From Eubacterium xylanophilum ATCC 35991 (GTDB lineage Bacteria; Bacillota; Clostridia; Lachnospirales; Lachnospiraceae), in the NCBI RefSeq assembly GCF_000518685.1, contig NZ_JAEB01000015.1, positions 1 through 64,000 of the forward strand: DNA of 64,000 nt. Reading direction: 5' to 3'. The notes beneath the pieces are model-generated. The model had not been told where the DNA came from. It was given only the letters and a program-made list of their open reading frames with translations, and did no database searches. Made by a program: the position numbers and the translations under genes. Each line of letters starts with the position of its first letter. The stretch's first letter is position 1. Positions 37,414 to 45,313 of this stretch are shown here, piece by piece.

Positions 37414-38297
37414 TGGCAGCAAGAAAAGGACTTGGTAGAGGATTAAAAAAAGATGTGGGAAATGGATTAGATTCCTTAATAACTCCTAAAAATGAGAAGT
37501 TACTCAGTGCTGAAGAGATGATTGATGTTAATAAAATTGAGCCAAACAAAAATCAGCCACGTGTGACTTTCAACGAAGATAAACTTATCGAGCTGGCAGA
37601 GTCAATCAAAGTTCATGGCGTTGTTGAACCACTTCTTGTAACCAAGAAAGATGGTTATTATAAGATAATTGCCGGAGAGAGAAGATGGCGTGCAGCTAAG
37701 AAAATAGGTCTTAAGAAAGTACCTGTAATTGTAAGAGATTATACTGATCAGGAGATAATGGAGATTGCTCTTATCGAAAATATTCAGAGAGAAGATCTCA
37801 ATCCAATTGAAGAAGCTATGGCTTATCAAAATCTTATAGAAGAATATAATCTAAAGCAGGATGAACTTGCTGAGAGAGTTGCTAAGAGCAGAACAACTAT
37901 TACCAACTCCATGAGACTTTTGAAACTAGATAAGAGAGTTCAGGACATGCTTGTGGATGAAAGAATTAGTAGTGGACATGCAAGGGCACTTCTTGCTATT
38001 AAGGATATGGATAAGCAGTATGACTTCGCCTTAAAGGTATTTGATGAGAAGTTAAGTGTACGTGAAGTTGAAAAGCTGATTAAGTCACTTGACAAGCCGG
38101 AAAAGAAGAAGAAAAAACCAAAAGAGCTTAGTAATGATTTTGTATATCGTGAATTTGAAGAAAAACTCAAGCAAATCATGGGAACAAAAGTTTCTATTAA
38201 TCGAAAGGACGAGAAGTCTGGTAAGATAGAAATTGAGTATTATTCAAACGAAGATTTTGAGAGAATTACAGATATTTTAAAGCTCAAGGAAAATTAA
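37413..38297 (+). CDS. parB: chromosome partitioning protein ParB/Spo0J
   Basis: 294 residues. CTPase domain with IAGERRWRAAKK and ALIENIQREDLNPIEEA, HTH region LAERVAKSRTTITNSMRLLKL, and a C-terminal dimerisation region after a lysine-rich linker. It binds the two parS sites nearby. Confidence 0.96.
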   Translation: MAARKGLGRGLKKDVGNGLDSLITPKNEKLLSAEEMIDVNKIEPNKNQPRVTFNEDKLIELAESIKVHGVVEPLLVTKKDGYYKIIAGERRWRAAKKIGLKKVPVIVRDYTDQEIMEIALIENIQREDLNPIEEAMAYQNLIEEYNLKQDELAERVAKSRTTITNSMRLLKLDKRVQDMLVDERISSGHARALLAIKDMDKQYDFALKVFDEKLSVREVEKLIKSLDKPEKKKKKPKELSNDFVYREFEEKLKQIMGTKVSINRKDEKSGKIEIEYYSNEDFERITDILKLKEN

Positions 38298-38328
38298 AAA
38301 AATATATATTTATGGAGGTATAATACCA

Positions 38329-38829
38329 ATGTTTCATTGGACAGATGTAGGAATTGATGCTGATTTGGTGAGTTTAATACTAATCGGATTGGTTGTATTA
38401 TTATTTGTATTAGTTATAGTTGCACTTGCCAAAATTAGCAGTCTAAGGTTGAGATATGAGACCTTTATGGAAGGTAAAGATGGCAAGAGTCTAGAAGAGG
38501 CTTTTCAAGATAAATTTGATAATATGGAGGAGATAAATGACGAGATTGTAGATATTAATAAGCGACTTGTTAATATTGATAAGAACCTTCTGAAAACATA
38601 TCAGAAGCTTGCTATAGTCAAGTATGATGCCTTCAAAGAAGTTGGAGGAACTATTAGTTTTGTCCTCGCTATGCTAAATAATGAAAATGACGGATTTATA
38701 TTTAATTCGATGCATTCTAATGCAGAGGGCTGTTATAGTTTTATCAAAGAGGTAAAAGGTGGGGAAGTGTTTGTAACACTCTCAGAAGAGGAAAAACAGG
38801 CCTTGGAGCAGGCTTTAAATTGTAAGTAA
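38329..38829 (+). CDS. DUF4446 family membrane protein
   Basis: 166 residues: one N-terminal transmembrane helix (about 14-36), a coiled-coil segment (40-95), then a conserved soluble domain with YDAFKEVGGTISFVLAMLNN and the hallmark serine-rich site later. Commonly found next to parB in Clostridia. Function unknown. Third gene of the parAB transcript. Confidence 0.88.
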   Translation: MFHWTDVGIDADLVSLILIGLVVLLFVLVIVALAKISSLRLRYETFMEGKDGKSLEEAFQDKFDNMEEINDEIVDINKRLVNIDKNLLKTYQKLAIVKYDAFKEVGGTISFVLAMLNNENDGFIFNSMHSNAEGCYSFIKEVKGGEVFVTLSEEEKQALEQALNCK

Positions 38830-38845
38830 TAAAAAATGCCAAAAA

Positions 38846-38888
38846 GGAAACGCATATTGCTGGTCTTACTCCCTTCAGGTCGTAAGAC
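38846..38888 (-). repeat. dispersed hairpin repeat, copy 3
   Basis: Reverse orientation. The tail GGAAACGCATATTGCTG is followed by a hairpin at 38863-38888 with a 4-base loop (TGAA on the minus strand). First of three tandem copies after the DUF4446 gene. Confidence 0.85.
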
Positions 38889-38895
38889 AATAAAA

Positions 38896-38937
38896 GGAAT
38901 CGCATATTGCTGGTCTTACTCCCTTCGGTCGTAAGAC
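38896..38937 (-). repeat. dispersed hairpin repeat, copy 4
   Basis: Tail GGAATCGCATATTGCTG and hairpin 38913-38937. Tandem with copies 3 and 5 at about 50-bp spacing. Confidence 0.85.
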
Positions 38938-38944
38938 AATAAAA

Positions 38945-38986
38945 GGAATCGCATATTGCTGGTCCTACTCCCTTCGGTCGTAAGAC
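38945..38986 (-). repeat. dispersed hairpin repeat, copy 5
   Basis: As copy 4, but one stem base is changed (GTCCTAC for GTCTTAC), leaving a C-A mismatch. This is the only stem-breaking change in the family here. Confidence 0.8.
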
Positions 38987-38997
38987 AATAAATTGAT

Positions 38998-39047
38998 AAC
39001 TAATAAATATAATATAGAAATGATATTTGTTAGTTATTTATTTTTGG
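38998..39047 (+). terminator. terminator of parA-parB-DUF4446 transcript
   Basis: 13-bp stem AACTAATAAATAT/ATATTTGTTAGTT (one G-U) followed by ATTTATTTTTGG. Confidence 0.6.
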
Positions 39048-39051
39048 CAAA

Positions 39052-39095
39052 AAAAAAGCCCTTACCCAGCAGTTGCAGGTCTGCCAAACAAGGAC
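39052..39095 (-). terminator. terminator of tRNA-Lys
   Basis: Minus strand CCTT..GCAG / CTGC..AAGG hairpin followed by GGGCTTTTTTTTT. Confidence 0.7.
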
Positions 39096-39102
39096 TCGGG
39101 AG

Positions 39103-39175
39103 TACGCCTTCGGGGGCTCGAACCCCGGACACCCTGATTAAGAGTCAGGTGCTCTTCCAACTGAGCTAAAGGCGC
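39103..39175 (-). tRNA. tRNA-Lys(CTT)
   Basis: 73 nt. Acceptor GCGCCTT/AAGGCGT, D arm GCTCAGTTGGAAGAGC, anticodon stem CCTGA/TCAGG with loop CTCTTAA (anticodon CTT), T arm CGGGG-TTCGAGC-CCCCG. The first acceptor pair is G-U. CCA is not encoded. Confidence 0.93.
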
Positions 39176-39205
39176 TTAGCACTTCAATTCCGTAATGCAA
39201 GATTT

Positions 39206-39234
39206 ATTATATAACAAAACTTTGGAAAATGCAA
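39206..39234 (-). promoter_or_regulatory. tRNA-Lys promoter
   Basis: Minus strand TTGCAT (39234-39229), 17 bases, TATAAT (39211-39206). Confidence 0.7.
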
Positions 39235-39312
39235 GAGGAAATTTGAAAAAAATTCAGAAAATATGTATTTTTATGCAAAATACATATAAAATCGTGAAAT
39301 ATAAGCGTTTTT

Positions 39313-39341
39313 TTGACAAATAGAACTAAAATATGTAGTAT
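39313..39341 (+). promoter_or_regulatory. promoter of AI-2E family gene
   Basis: TTGACA (39313-39318), 17 bases, TAGTAT (39336-39341), followed by a ribosome site GGAGG before the ATG at 39376. Confidence 0.6.
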
Positions 39342-39375
39342 ATAATATAGAAAAAAAGCAAATAGTGGAGGAAAT

Positions 39376-40563
39376 ATGAGTAAACAAAACAAAAAAATCA
39401 ACAACAAAATCGGAGGATACCTTAGAGCCATGAAGGGTAACCTTCTATCAATAGTAGTAATTATTGCTGTTATAGTAATCGTAACGGGTATGATTATCAA
39501 CTGGGGAGCAACAATTTACCAGATAGGAAGGTTCTTTAAAATCATAACTCCTTTCATAGCTGGCATTATTCTAGCTTTCCTTGTGAGCCCTTTGGTGGAC
39601 AAAATTCATTGGTTGCTTAAGAAGATAACAGGATCTGAAGACAAAAAGAGTCATATCAGAACAATAAGCATAGCTATATCTTATGTAATAGTGTTGGTAT
39701 TCCTAGGAGTAACATTGGTATATATTGTTCCACAAGTAATCAAAAGTTTCAAGGATTTGACAGTATCTCTGAGAGATTCATATAAATTCTTGATTGAGAA
39801 CCCAGCCGAGGTACAGCGCAAGTATCCAATTCTTCCAATGGAATCAATCGTAAAATATTTACATGAAAATGTTTCGAAAATTTCAGTGGGATATGGTAAG
39901 GATTTTGCCACCTTTGTATTTCCATATATTTTCAACTTTTCAAAATCTATAGTAAGTGGAGCAGTTAATATAATTTTCTCAATTGTCATATCTTGTTACT
40001 TTGTAATTGACAAGGCTAAGATTGCAGCCAAGTTAAAAGAAATAATATATGTTTTTTATAAGAAGAAAAATGCTCCGATGGTATGGAATACTATAAGAGA
40101 ATGTAATCATATATTTAATGGTTTCCTTGTTGGAAAGATGATTGATTCATTAATTATAGGTATTTTGTGCTTGATAATTATGAATATTATTGGGCTCCCA
40201 TATTCTATATTATTTAGTGTTATCGTTGGAATAACTAACATGATTCCTTATTTCGGACCATTTATCGGGGCAATACCCGGTGTAGTTATATATCTGGTTA
40301 TTGAACCAAAGAATGCCCTTATCTTTGCCATAATGATTTTCCTTCTCCAGCAGTTTGATGGCCTGTATCTTGGACCTAAGATTCTTGGAGATTTGACCGG
40401 TATTAAGCCTTTGATGGTAATATTTGGAATTACAGTAGGTGGGGCATACTTTGGAGTGATAGGAATGTTTTTGGGAGTGCCTACAGTGGCAGTTATAGTT
40501 CATCTAATAAAGGTATTCTATAATGCCAAGAAGGAAAAAATGTCTTACAAGCAGAGCTTGTAA
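39376..40563 (+). CDS. AI-2E family transporter (DUF20)
   Basis: 395 residues with about eight transmembrane helices. Family landmarks are GPFIGAIPGVVIYL near residue 294, GIKPLMVIFGITVGG and MFLGVPTVAVI. Members have been tied to autoinducer-2 export, Na+/H+ antiport and other roles, so the substrate is open. The last seven codons and stop (MSYKQSL) are supplied by a dispersed hairpin repeat that overlaps the gene end. Confidence 0.88.
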   Translation: MSKQNKKINNKIGGYLRAMKGNLLSIVVIIAVIVIVTGMIINWGATIYQIGRFFKIITPFIAGIILAFLVSPLVDKIHWLLKKITGSEDKKSHIRTISIAISYVIVLVFLGVTLVYIVPQVIKSFKDLTVSLRDSYKFLIENPAEVQRKYPILPMESIVKYLHENVSKISVGYGKDFATFVFPYIFNFSKSIVSGAVNIIFSIVISCYFVIDKAKIAAKLKEIIYVFYKKKNAPMVWNTIRECNHIFNGFLVGKMIDSLIIGILCLIIMNIIGLPYSILFSVIVGITNMIPYFGPFIGAIPGVVIYLVIEPKNALIFAIMIFLLQQFDGLYLGPKILGDLTGIKPLMVIFGITVGGAYFGVIGMFLGVPTVAVIVHLIKVFYNAKKEKMSYKQSL

Positions 40564-40583
40564 GACCAGCAGTATGCGTTTCC
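40542..40583 (+). repeat. dispersed hairpin repeat, copy 6 (overlaps a gene end)
   Basis: Stem GTCTTACAAGC, loop AGA, stem GCTTGTAAGAC (40542-40566), then tail CAGCAGTATGCGTTTCC. The left arm and loop encode the C-terminus of the AI-2E family protein. Confidence 0.85.
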
Positions 40584-40590
40584 AAAAAAA

Positions 40591-40617
40591 TGAGGACTAG
40601 CGAAAGCTAATCCTCAT
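40591..40617 (-). terminator. terminator of trmB
   Basis: Stem TGAGGA-TAGC/GCTA-TCCTCA with GAAA-type loop. On the minus strand it is followed by ATTTTTTT. Confidence 0.8.
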
Positions 40618-40621
40618 AAAG

Positions 40622-41275
40622 CTATCTGTAAGCAACTAATCTGTTGATTGGCTGACCGAGTGATGAGAATCTCTCTTCGTACTCGGTCATAACATTACCT
40701 TTCGCAAATTCACTGTTGTGAAGGTCATATGTAACATCTTTAAGATTCCAGACCGGAGATTCGTTGATGGTTTCTACGGAGAAATCAAAGAGATCTCTGT
40801 TATCTGTCTTAAAGCAAATTTCTCCATCAGGCGATAATATAATATCGTACAATGGGAGAAAACGCGAGCTTGTGAGACGACGTTTGGCGTGTCTGTCCTT
40901 TGGCCATGGATCTGAAAAATTGAGGTAAATTCGAGAAATCTCGTTTTCATCGAAAACATCGCAGATATCCTTGGCATCCATTCTAATGAAGAATAGATTC
41001 TTCAAATCAGTACCGTCGGCGAGATACTTTTCTCGTTTTTCGATTGCGCGGTAGAGGACACTCGAGTACATCTCTATACCAATATAGTTAATATTCGGGT
41101 TCTGAAGAGCGAGTTTGTGGATAAATTGTCCTTTTCCCATTCCTATTTCAATATGGATTGGATTGCTATTTCCAAAGAACTCACTCCATCTTCCCTTGTT
41201 ATCTTGTGGAACCTGAACAACGAATTTGCTATTTTCGATGTATTCTTCGGCACCTTTAACTTTTCTTAATCTCAT
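40622..41275 (-). CDS. trmB: tRNA (guanine46-N7)-methyltransferase
   Basis: 217 residues. HIEIGMGKGQFIHKLA (SAM site), YLNFSDPWPKDRHAKRRLT (catalytic and RNA contact motif), FKTDNRDLFDFS. Length and motifs are normal. Single gene with its own terminator. Confidence 0.95.
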   Translation of the reverse strand: MRLRKVKGAEEYIENSKFVVQVPQDNKGRWSEFFGNSNPIHIEIGMGKGQFIHKLALQNPNINYIGIEMYSSVLYRAIEKREKYLADGTDLKNLFFIRMDAKDICDVFDENEISRIYLNFSDPWPKDRHAKRRLTSSRFLPLYDIILSPDGEICFKTDNRDLFDFSVETINESPVWNLKDVTYDLHNSEFAKGNVMTEYEERFSSLGQPINRLVAYR

Positions 41276-41387
41276 ACTTGCACCATCCTAGTATTTTATG
41301 ATATTGTATATATACGTGAGTAAATATCATGTATTATAACATAAGATATTTAAAAAATCAAATTCAGAGCTCAAGGAGGTTAAAGAA

Positions 41388-42791
41388 GTGATAAGGAAAG
41401 GCAGAACATTTTTACTGTTCTTCTTACTAATTATAATTAACGGAATTCTTGCGGGAGGTGTGAAATCCGATGCGGCAGCAAAGCCAAGTCTGATATCCGA
41501 GACTGCCTGTGTGATGGATATTAATTCTGGTACGATTCTGTATGACAAGGATATGAAGAAAAAGGAGTATCCTGCCAGTATAACTAAGATTTTGACTACA
41601 TTGGTCGCACTGGAAAACAGCTCTCTTGATGAGAAGGTCAAATATACTAAGGACGCATTTGCCAATTGGGAGAGCGGTGCTTCTAATATAGAGATTGTTG
41701 CCGGAGAGAAGATAAGTATGGAGGAAAGTCTCTATGCGGTTATGTTGGCATCGGCAAACGAGGCATGTAATGGTGTTGCTCATTATATATGTGGAGATAT
41801 TGACAAATTTGTTGAGAAGATGAATGCTAAGGCGCAAAGTCTTGGATGTGCTAATTCTCACTTTGCCAATACCAACGGTTTGTGGAGAAAAGATCACTAT
41901 ACATGTGCATATGACATGGCTCTCATTGGAAGAGAAGCTATGAAGAATCCGACATTCAGAACTATCACGGGAACGAAGATATATAGGATGTCTAAGACCA
42001 ATAAGAGAAAAGCTGGATATACCCTCATCAATCATCATAAGATGCTTTGTCCGGCAAATTATCCACAGCTAGAGTACAAGTATTGTACGGGGGGAAAGAC
42101 AGGATATACATATAAATGTAAGAACACTCTTGTAACATTTGCAAAGAAGGATGATCTGGAACTTGTGTGTGTCGTAATGAGAAATCCGGGAGCTGCATGG
42201 CAACCTGAGAATGCGTATACTGATTCCACAAAACTTCTCAATTATTGTTTTCAGAATTATGAGGGTATCTCTATTGAGAATGACAAGGTAAATGAGATTA
42301 ACTCTAAGTATCTTTTTACAAAATTTGCTCCGATGTATAATTCTGAGGAAAAGCTGGTTCACTTGGAAAAGGGAGCTCAGGTGGTTCTTCCCAAGGGAGC
42401 AAAACTCAGTGAGACCACGAGAAATATTGAGTTTTTTGATCAGCCGACAGATAATGTCGGAAAAAAAATAATCGGAAAAGTAACTTACCAGTATGATGGA
42501 TCAGATGTAGGTTCATCGAATATTTACTTTGAAAGCGAGAAAGCTACAACTCTCAATGACAGCATTAATATGAGCGAGTGGTTTGATGAAGCCAAGCAAG
42601 AGGCGGAGAAGGAGCCATTTCCTTGGAGAAAAGCAATCGTAATTACTATAGCAATTGTGATAGTTATGGGATTGATTATATTTGCACTCATTATGCTTAG
42701 ATCTTACAAGATTCGAACAGAGAATAGAAGGCGATATAGGAATAGAAGGCGCGGAAATAGTCGCAGAGATAGAGATTTCTATATCAGATAA
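41388..42791 (+). CDS. D-alanyl-D-alanine carboxypeptidase
   Basis: 467 residues. Signal peptide/anchor at residues 8-27, S11 active-site motifs YPASITKILT (SxxK), SANEACN (SxN) and KTGYTYKCKN (KTG). A C-terminal beta domain (about 305-385) follows, then a second transmembrane helix (about 420-445) and an Arg-rich tail. A low-molecular-weight penicillin-binding protein (DacF/DacA class) trimming peptidoglycan stems. It starts at GTG with AAGGAGG upstream. The C-terminal helix is a stable anchor rather than the usual amphipathic one. Confidence 0.92.
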   Translation: MIRKGRTFLLFFLLIIINGILAGGVKSDAAAKPSLISETACVMDINSGTILYDKDMKKKEYPASITKILTTLVALENSSLDEKVKYTKDAFANWESGASNIEIVAGEKISMEESLYAVMLASANEACNGVAHYICGDIDKFVEKMNAKAQSLGCANSHFANTNGLWRKDHYTCAYDMALIGREAMKNPTFRTITGTKIYRMSKTNKRKAGYTLINHHKMLCPANYPQLEYKYCTGGKTGYTYKCKNTLVTFAKKDDLELVCVVMRNPGAAWQPENAYTDSTKLLNYCFQNYEGISIENDKVNEINSKYLFTKFAPMYNSEEKLVHLEKGAQVVLPKGAKLSETTRNIEFFDQPTDNVGKKIIGKVTYQYDGSDVGSSNIYFESEKATTLNDSINMSEWFDEAKQEAEKEPFPWRKAIVITIAIVIVMGLIIFALIMLRSYKIRTENRRRYRNRRRGNSRRDRDFYIR

Positions 42792-42806
42792 TATATTAAT
42801 GTTTTC

Positions 42807-42840
42807 AAAAAAGGCAAGTGATGATGATCACTTGCCTTTT
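42807..42840. terminator. bidirectional terminator
   Basis: Long perfect stem AAAAGGCAAGTGAT/ATCACTTGCCTTTT with loop GATG. Separates the convergent carboxypeptidase and 92-residue protein genes. Confidence 0.85.
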
Positions 42841-42845
42841 ATATA

Positions 42846-43124
42846 CTATCTGTTGAGATTATCAATGCACTCTTTGAGATACTCGATTTCTTTCATATCT
42901 GCTTTTATAGAATTAATATCTGTGAGATATTCATTGTCTTCCTCATCCTTGTGAAGATTAAAGTATGACCTTCCAATCTTACTATATGTATCATTGATGT
43001 GCTTTTCGTGAGAGCGTAACTTAGCTTTAAGAGCGCTAGTATCCTTGACCTCGCGAGCTTTGTTTGTTACAGTTTCAGCAGCTTCTGTTAAAGCGTCTGC
43101 CATATCTTCAAAAATATTCGACAT
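42846..43124 (-). CDS. small helical protein of unknown function
   Basis: 92 residues, strongly charged and helical throughout (SNIFEDMADALTEAAETVTN, LKAKLRSHEKHINDTYSKIG, ending KECIDNLNR). It resembles small coiled-coil proteins seen across Lachnospiraceae. No catalytic motif. ATG at 43124 is preferred because AAAGGA lies upstream; a longer frame to 43172 lacks a site. No function assigned. Confidence 0.72.
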   Translation of the reverse strand: MSNIFEDMADALTEAAETVTNKAREVKDTSALKAKLRSHEKHINDTYSKIGRSYFNLHKDEEDNEYLTDINSIKADMKEIEYLKECIDNLNR

Positions 43125-43263
43125 AAAATCGTCCTTTCCTATAAAATTCCTTGTTTTCATGCTTCTCACCATTATCCCTTAGGAAATAGCTAGTGTTTTA
43201 AGTATAATACACTTATTGATAAAAATCAATAGTATACCCAGCAGTAAAAAATATATTTTCAGA

Positions 43264-43295
43264 ATTCGCCGGTATTCGATGGAATATCGGCGAAT
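43264..43295 (+). other. 14-bp hairpin upstream of the purine genes
   Basis: ATTCGCCG-G-TATTC, loop GATG, GAATA-T-CGGCGAAT: 13 Watson-Crick pairs and one G-T. No U tract on the plus strand. It lies just upstream of the promoter at 43314, so it may be a regulator site or a weak terminator for the other strand. Confidence 0.55.
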
Positions 43296-43313
43296 CTGTG
43301 TGTGAAACCCATA

Positions 43314-43342
43314 TTGTAAAATATTCCGATGTGTGATAGAAT
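43314..43342 (+). promoter_or_regulatory. promoter of purine gene pair
   Basis: TTGTAA (43314-43319), 17 bases, TAGAAT (43337-43342), about 45 bases before the ATG. Confidence 0.55.
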
Positions 43343-43385
43343 GATAAGGTAAATCTAAAGTTTTCCAAATATAAGGAGGTTCGTC

Positions 43386-44096
43386 ATGCAGATGTTGTCA
43401 TTGGAAAAGGAATTAGCAAATAATCCATATCCAGGAAGAGGTATTGTTATTGGGAAGTCACCTAATGGAAAGTATGCGGTAACAGCTTACTTTATCATGG
43501 GTCGCAGCGAAAACAGTAGAAACAGAGTATTTGTTGAAGAGGGCGAGGGAATCAGGACAGAGGCTTTTGATCCGTCTAAGCTTGAAGATCCAAGTCTAAT
43601 TATCTATGCTCCTGTTCGCGTGCTGGGAAAGGACACTATTGTGACTAATGGTGATCAGACAGATACCATCTATGATGGAATCAAGGATGGCAAGTGTTTT
43701 GCAGGTGCACTTAAGACCAGAGAGTTTGAGCCGGATGGACCAAACTATACACCTAGAATCTCTGGAATTATGCATATTGATGGAGATTTTGATTATAAGA
43801 TGTCTATTCTTAAGAGCAACAATGGTAATCCTGATGCATGCAACAGATATACCTTTGATTACTCTAATCCAATAGCTGGAGAAGGACACTTTATCCACAC
43901 TTATGCTAGAAATGAAGAACCACTTCCAAGTTTCGAGGGTGAGCCAAAGCTAGTTGATATTATGGATGATATTGATGAGTATACAGATATGATTTGGAAG
44001 AATCTCAATGAAGATAATAAAGTATCACTTTTCGTGAGATATATTGATATTGAGACAGGAAAATATTCTACAAGAATTGTTAATAAAAACAAGTAA
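43386..44096 (+). CDS. PurO-type IMP cyclohydrolase
   Basis: 236 residues, matching the archaeal-style IMP cyclohydrolase family (IMP_cyclohyd). Markers are NPYPGRGIVIGKSPNGKYAV, YFIMGRSENSRNR, PNYTPRISGI and GEGHFIHTY. It closes FAICAR to IMP, the last step of purine synthesis, a job done in most bacteria by the N-terminal half of PurH. The next gene, 16 bp on, encodes the other half as a separate protein. Confidence 0.9.
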   Translation: MQMLSLEKELANNPYPGRGIVIGKSPNGKYAVTAYFIMGRSENSRNRVFVEEGEGIRTEAFDPSKLEDPSLIIYAPVRVLGKDTIVTNGDQTDTIYDGIKDGKCFAGALKTREFEPDGPNYTPRISGIMHIDGDFDYKMSILKSNNGNPDACNRYTFDYSNPIAGEGHFIHTYARNEEPLPSFEGEPKLVDIMDDIDEYTDMIWKNLNEDNKVSLFVRYIDIETGKYSTRIVNKNK

Positions 44097-44112
44097 AATT
44101 ACGAGGTGAATC

Positions 44113-45291
44113 ATGAAAGAATTAGAATTAAAATACGGATGTAATCCAAACCAGAAACCTTCAAGAATTTATATGGAAGAGGGAGAACTTCCTATCACTG
44201 TTTTGAATGGAAAACCGGGATACATTAATTTTTTGGACGCATTTAACGGATGGCAGCTTGTAAGTGAGTTAAAGAAAGCAACAAAGCTTCCAGCTGCAAC
44301 ATCATTTAAGCATGTTTCTCCGGCAGGAGCGGCAGTGGGACTTCCTCTAAGTGAAGTTGAGGCAAAGATCTACTGGGTTGATGACTTGGGAGAATTATCA
44401 CCACTTGCAGCAGCATATGCAAGAGCAAGAGGTGCTGATAGAATGTCATCATATGGTGATTTTATCGCTCTTTCTGATGTTTGTGACGTATCAGCTGCAA
44501 AGCTTATTAAGAGAGAGTTTTCAGATGGAATCATCGCTCCGGGATATGAGCCTGAGGCACTGGAGATTCTCAAGGAGAAGAAAAAGGGAGCATATGCTAT
44601 TATCGAGATCGATCCTAATTATGTTCCTAAGCAGTTGGAGAGAAAAGAAGTTTATGGAATTACTTTTGAGCAGGGAAGAAATGAGTTAAATATTGACGAT
44701 GAATTCTTTGCCAATGTTGTCACAGATAATAAGGAAATTCCTGAACAGGCTAAGATTGATATGGCAATCTCTATGATTACTCTTAAGTATACTCAGTCAA
44801 ATTCTGTTTGCTTTGTCAAAGGTGGACAGGCTATCGGAATTGGTGCCGGACAGCAGTCAAGAATTCACTGTACAAGACTTGCAGGAAGCAAGGCGGACAA
44901 TTGGTTCTTGAGACAGTCTCCACAGGTTCTTAACCTTCCGTTCAAAGAGGGAATGAAGAGAGCAGAGAGAGATAATGCAATCGACCTTTATATCGGTGAA
45001 GATTATATGGATGTTTTGGCAGACGGAGAGTGGGAGCGCGTATTTACAGAGAAGCCACCTGTATTTACCAAAGAAGAGAAGCAAGCATGGCTCAAGGAAT
45101 ATGCCAAGGATGTAACTTGTGGATCAGATGCATTCTTCCCATTTAGTGATAATGTTGAGAGAGCATATAGAAGTGGAGTTAAGTATATCGCACAGCCGGG
45201 TGGATCTATCCGAGATCAGGATGTTATAGATGCTTGTAATAAGCATGGAATTGCTATGAGCTTTACCGGCTTGAGATTATTCCATCATTAA
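44113..45291 (+). CDS. purH: stand-alone AICAR transformylase
   Basis: 392 residues, equivalent to the C-terminal AICARFT domain of PurH with the MGS-like cyclohydrolase domain missing. Visible: KYGCNPNQKPSRIY, SFKHVSPAGAAVG, KYTQSNSVCFVKGGQAIGIG (transformylase motif) and SDAFFPFSDNVERA. It makes FAICAR from AICAR and formyl-tetrahydrofolate. Functionally coupled to the cyclohydrolase gene upstream, together replacing bifunctional PurH. Confidence 0.93.
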   Translation: MKELELKYGCNPNQKPSRIYMEEGELPITVLNGKPGYINFLDAFNGWQLVSELKKATKLPAATSFKHVSPAGAAVGLPLSEVEAKIYWVDDLGELSPLAAAYARARGADRMSSYGDFIALSDVCDVSAAKLIKREFSDGIIAPGYEPEALEILKEKKKGAYAIIEIDPNYVPKQLERKEVYGITFEQGRNELNIDDEFFANVVTDNKEIPEQAKIDMAISMITLKYTQSNSVCFVKGGQAIGIGAGQQSRIHCTRLAGSKADNWFLRQSPQVLNLPFKEGMKRAERDNAIDLYIGEDYMDVLADGEWERVFTEKPPVFTKEEKQAWLKEYAKDVTCGSDAFFPFSDNVERAYRSGVKYIAQPGGSIRDQDVIDACNKHGIAMSFTGLRLFHH

Positions 45292-45313
45292 TTTAGAAAT
45301 AATAATTTTTTAA

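Noticed and set aside
38846-38986. CRISPR-like array
   Set aside because: Three regularly spaced palindromic units, but the gaps are only a few bases of shared sequence, not unique spacers, and no cas genes are nearby.
42059-42067. Canonical DnaA box TTATCCACA
   Set aside because: It lies inside the carboxypeptidase gene, far from dnaA, and is isolated. A similar TGTGGATAA is inside trmB. Both look like chance matches.
43300-43385. Purine riboswitch before the purine genes
   Set aside because: The conserved loop and junction bases of the purine aptamer are not present, and the hairpin lies upstream of the likely promoter.
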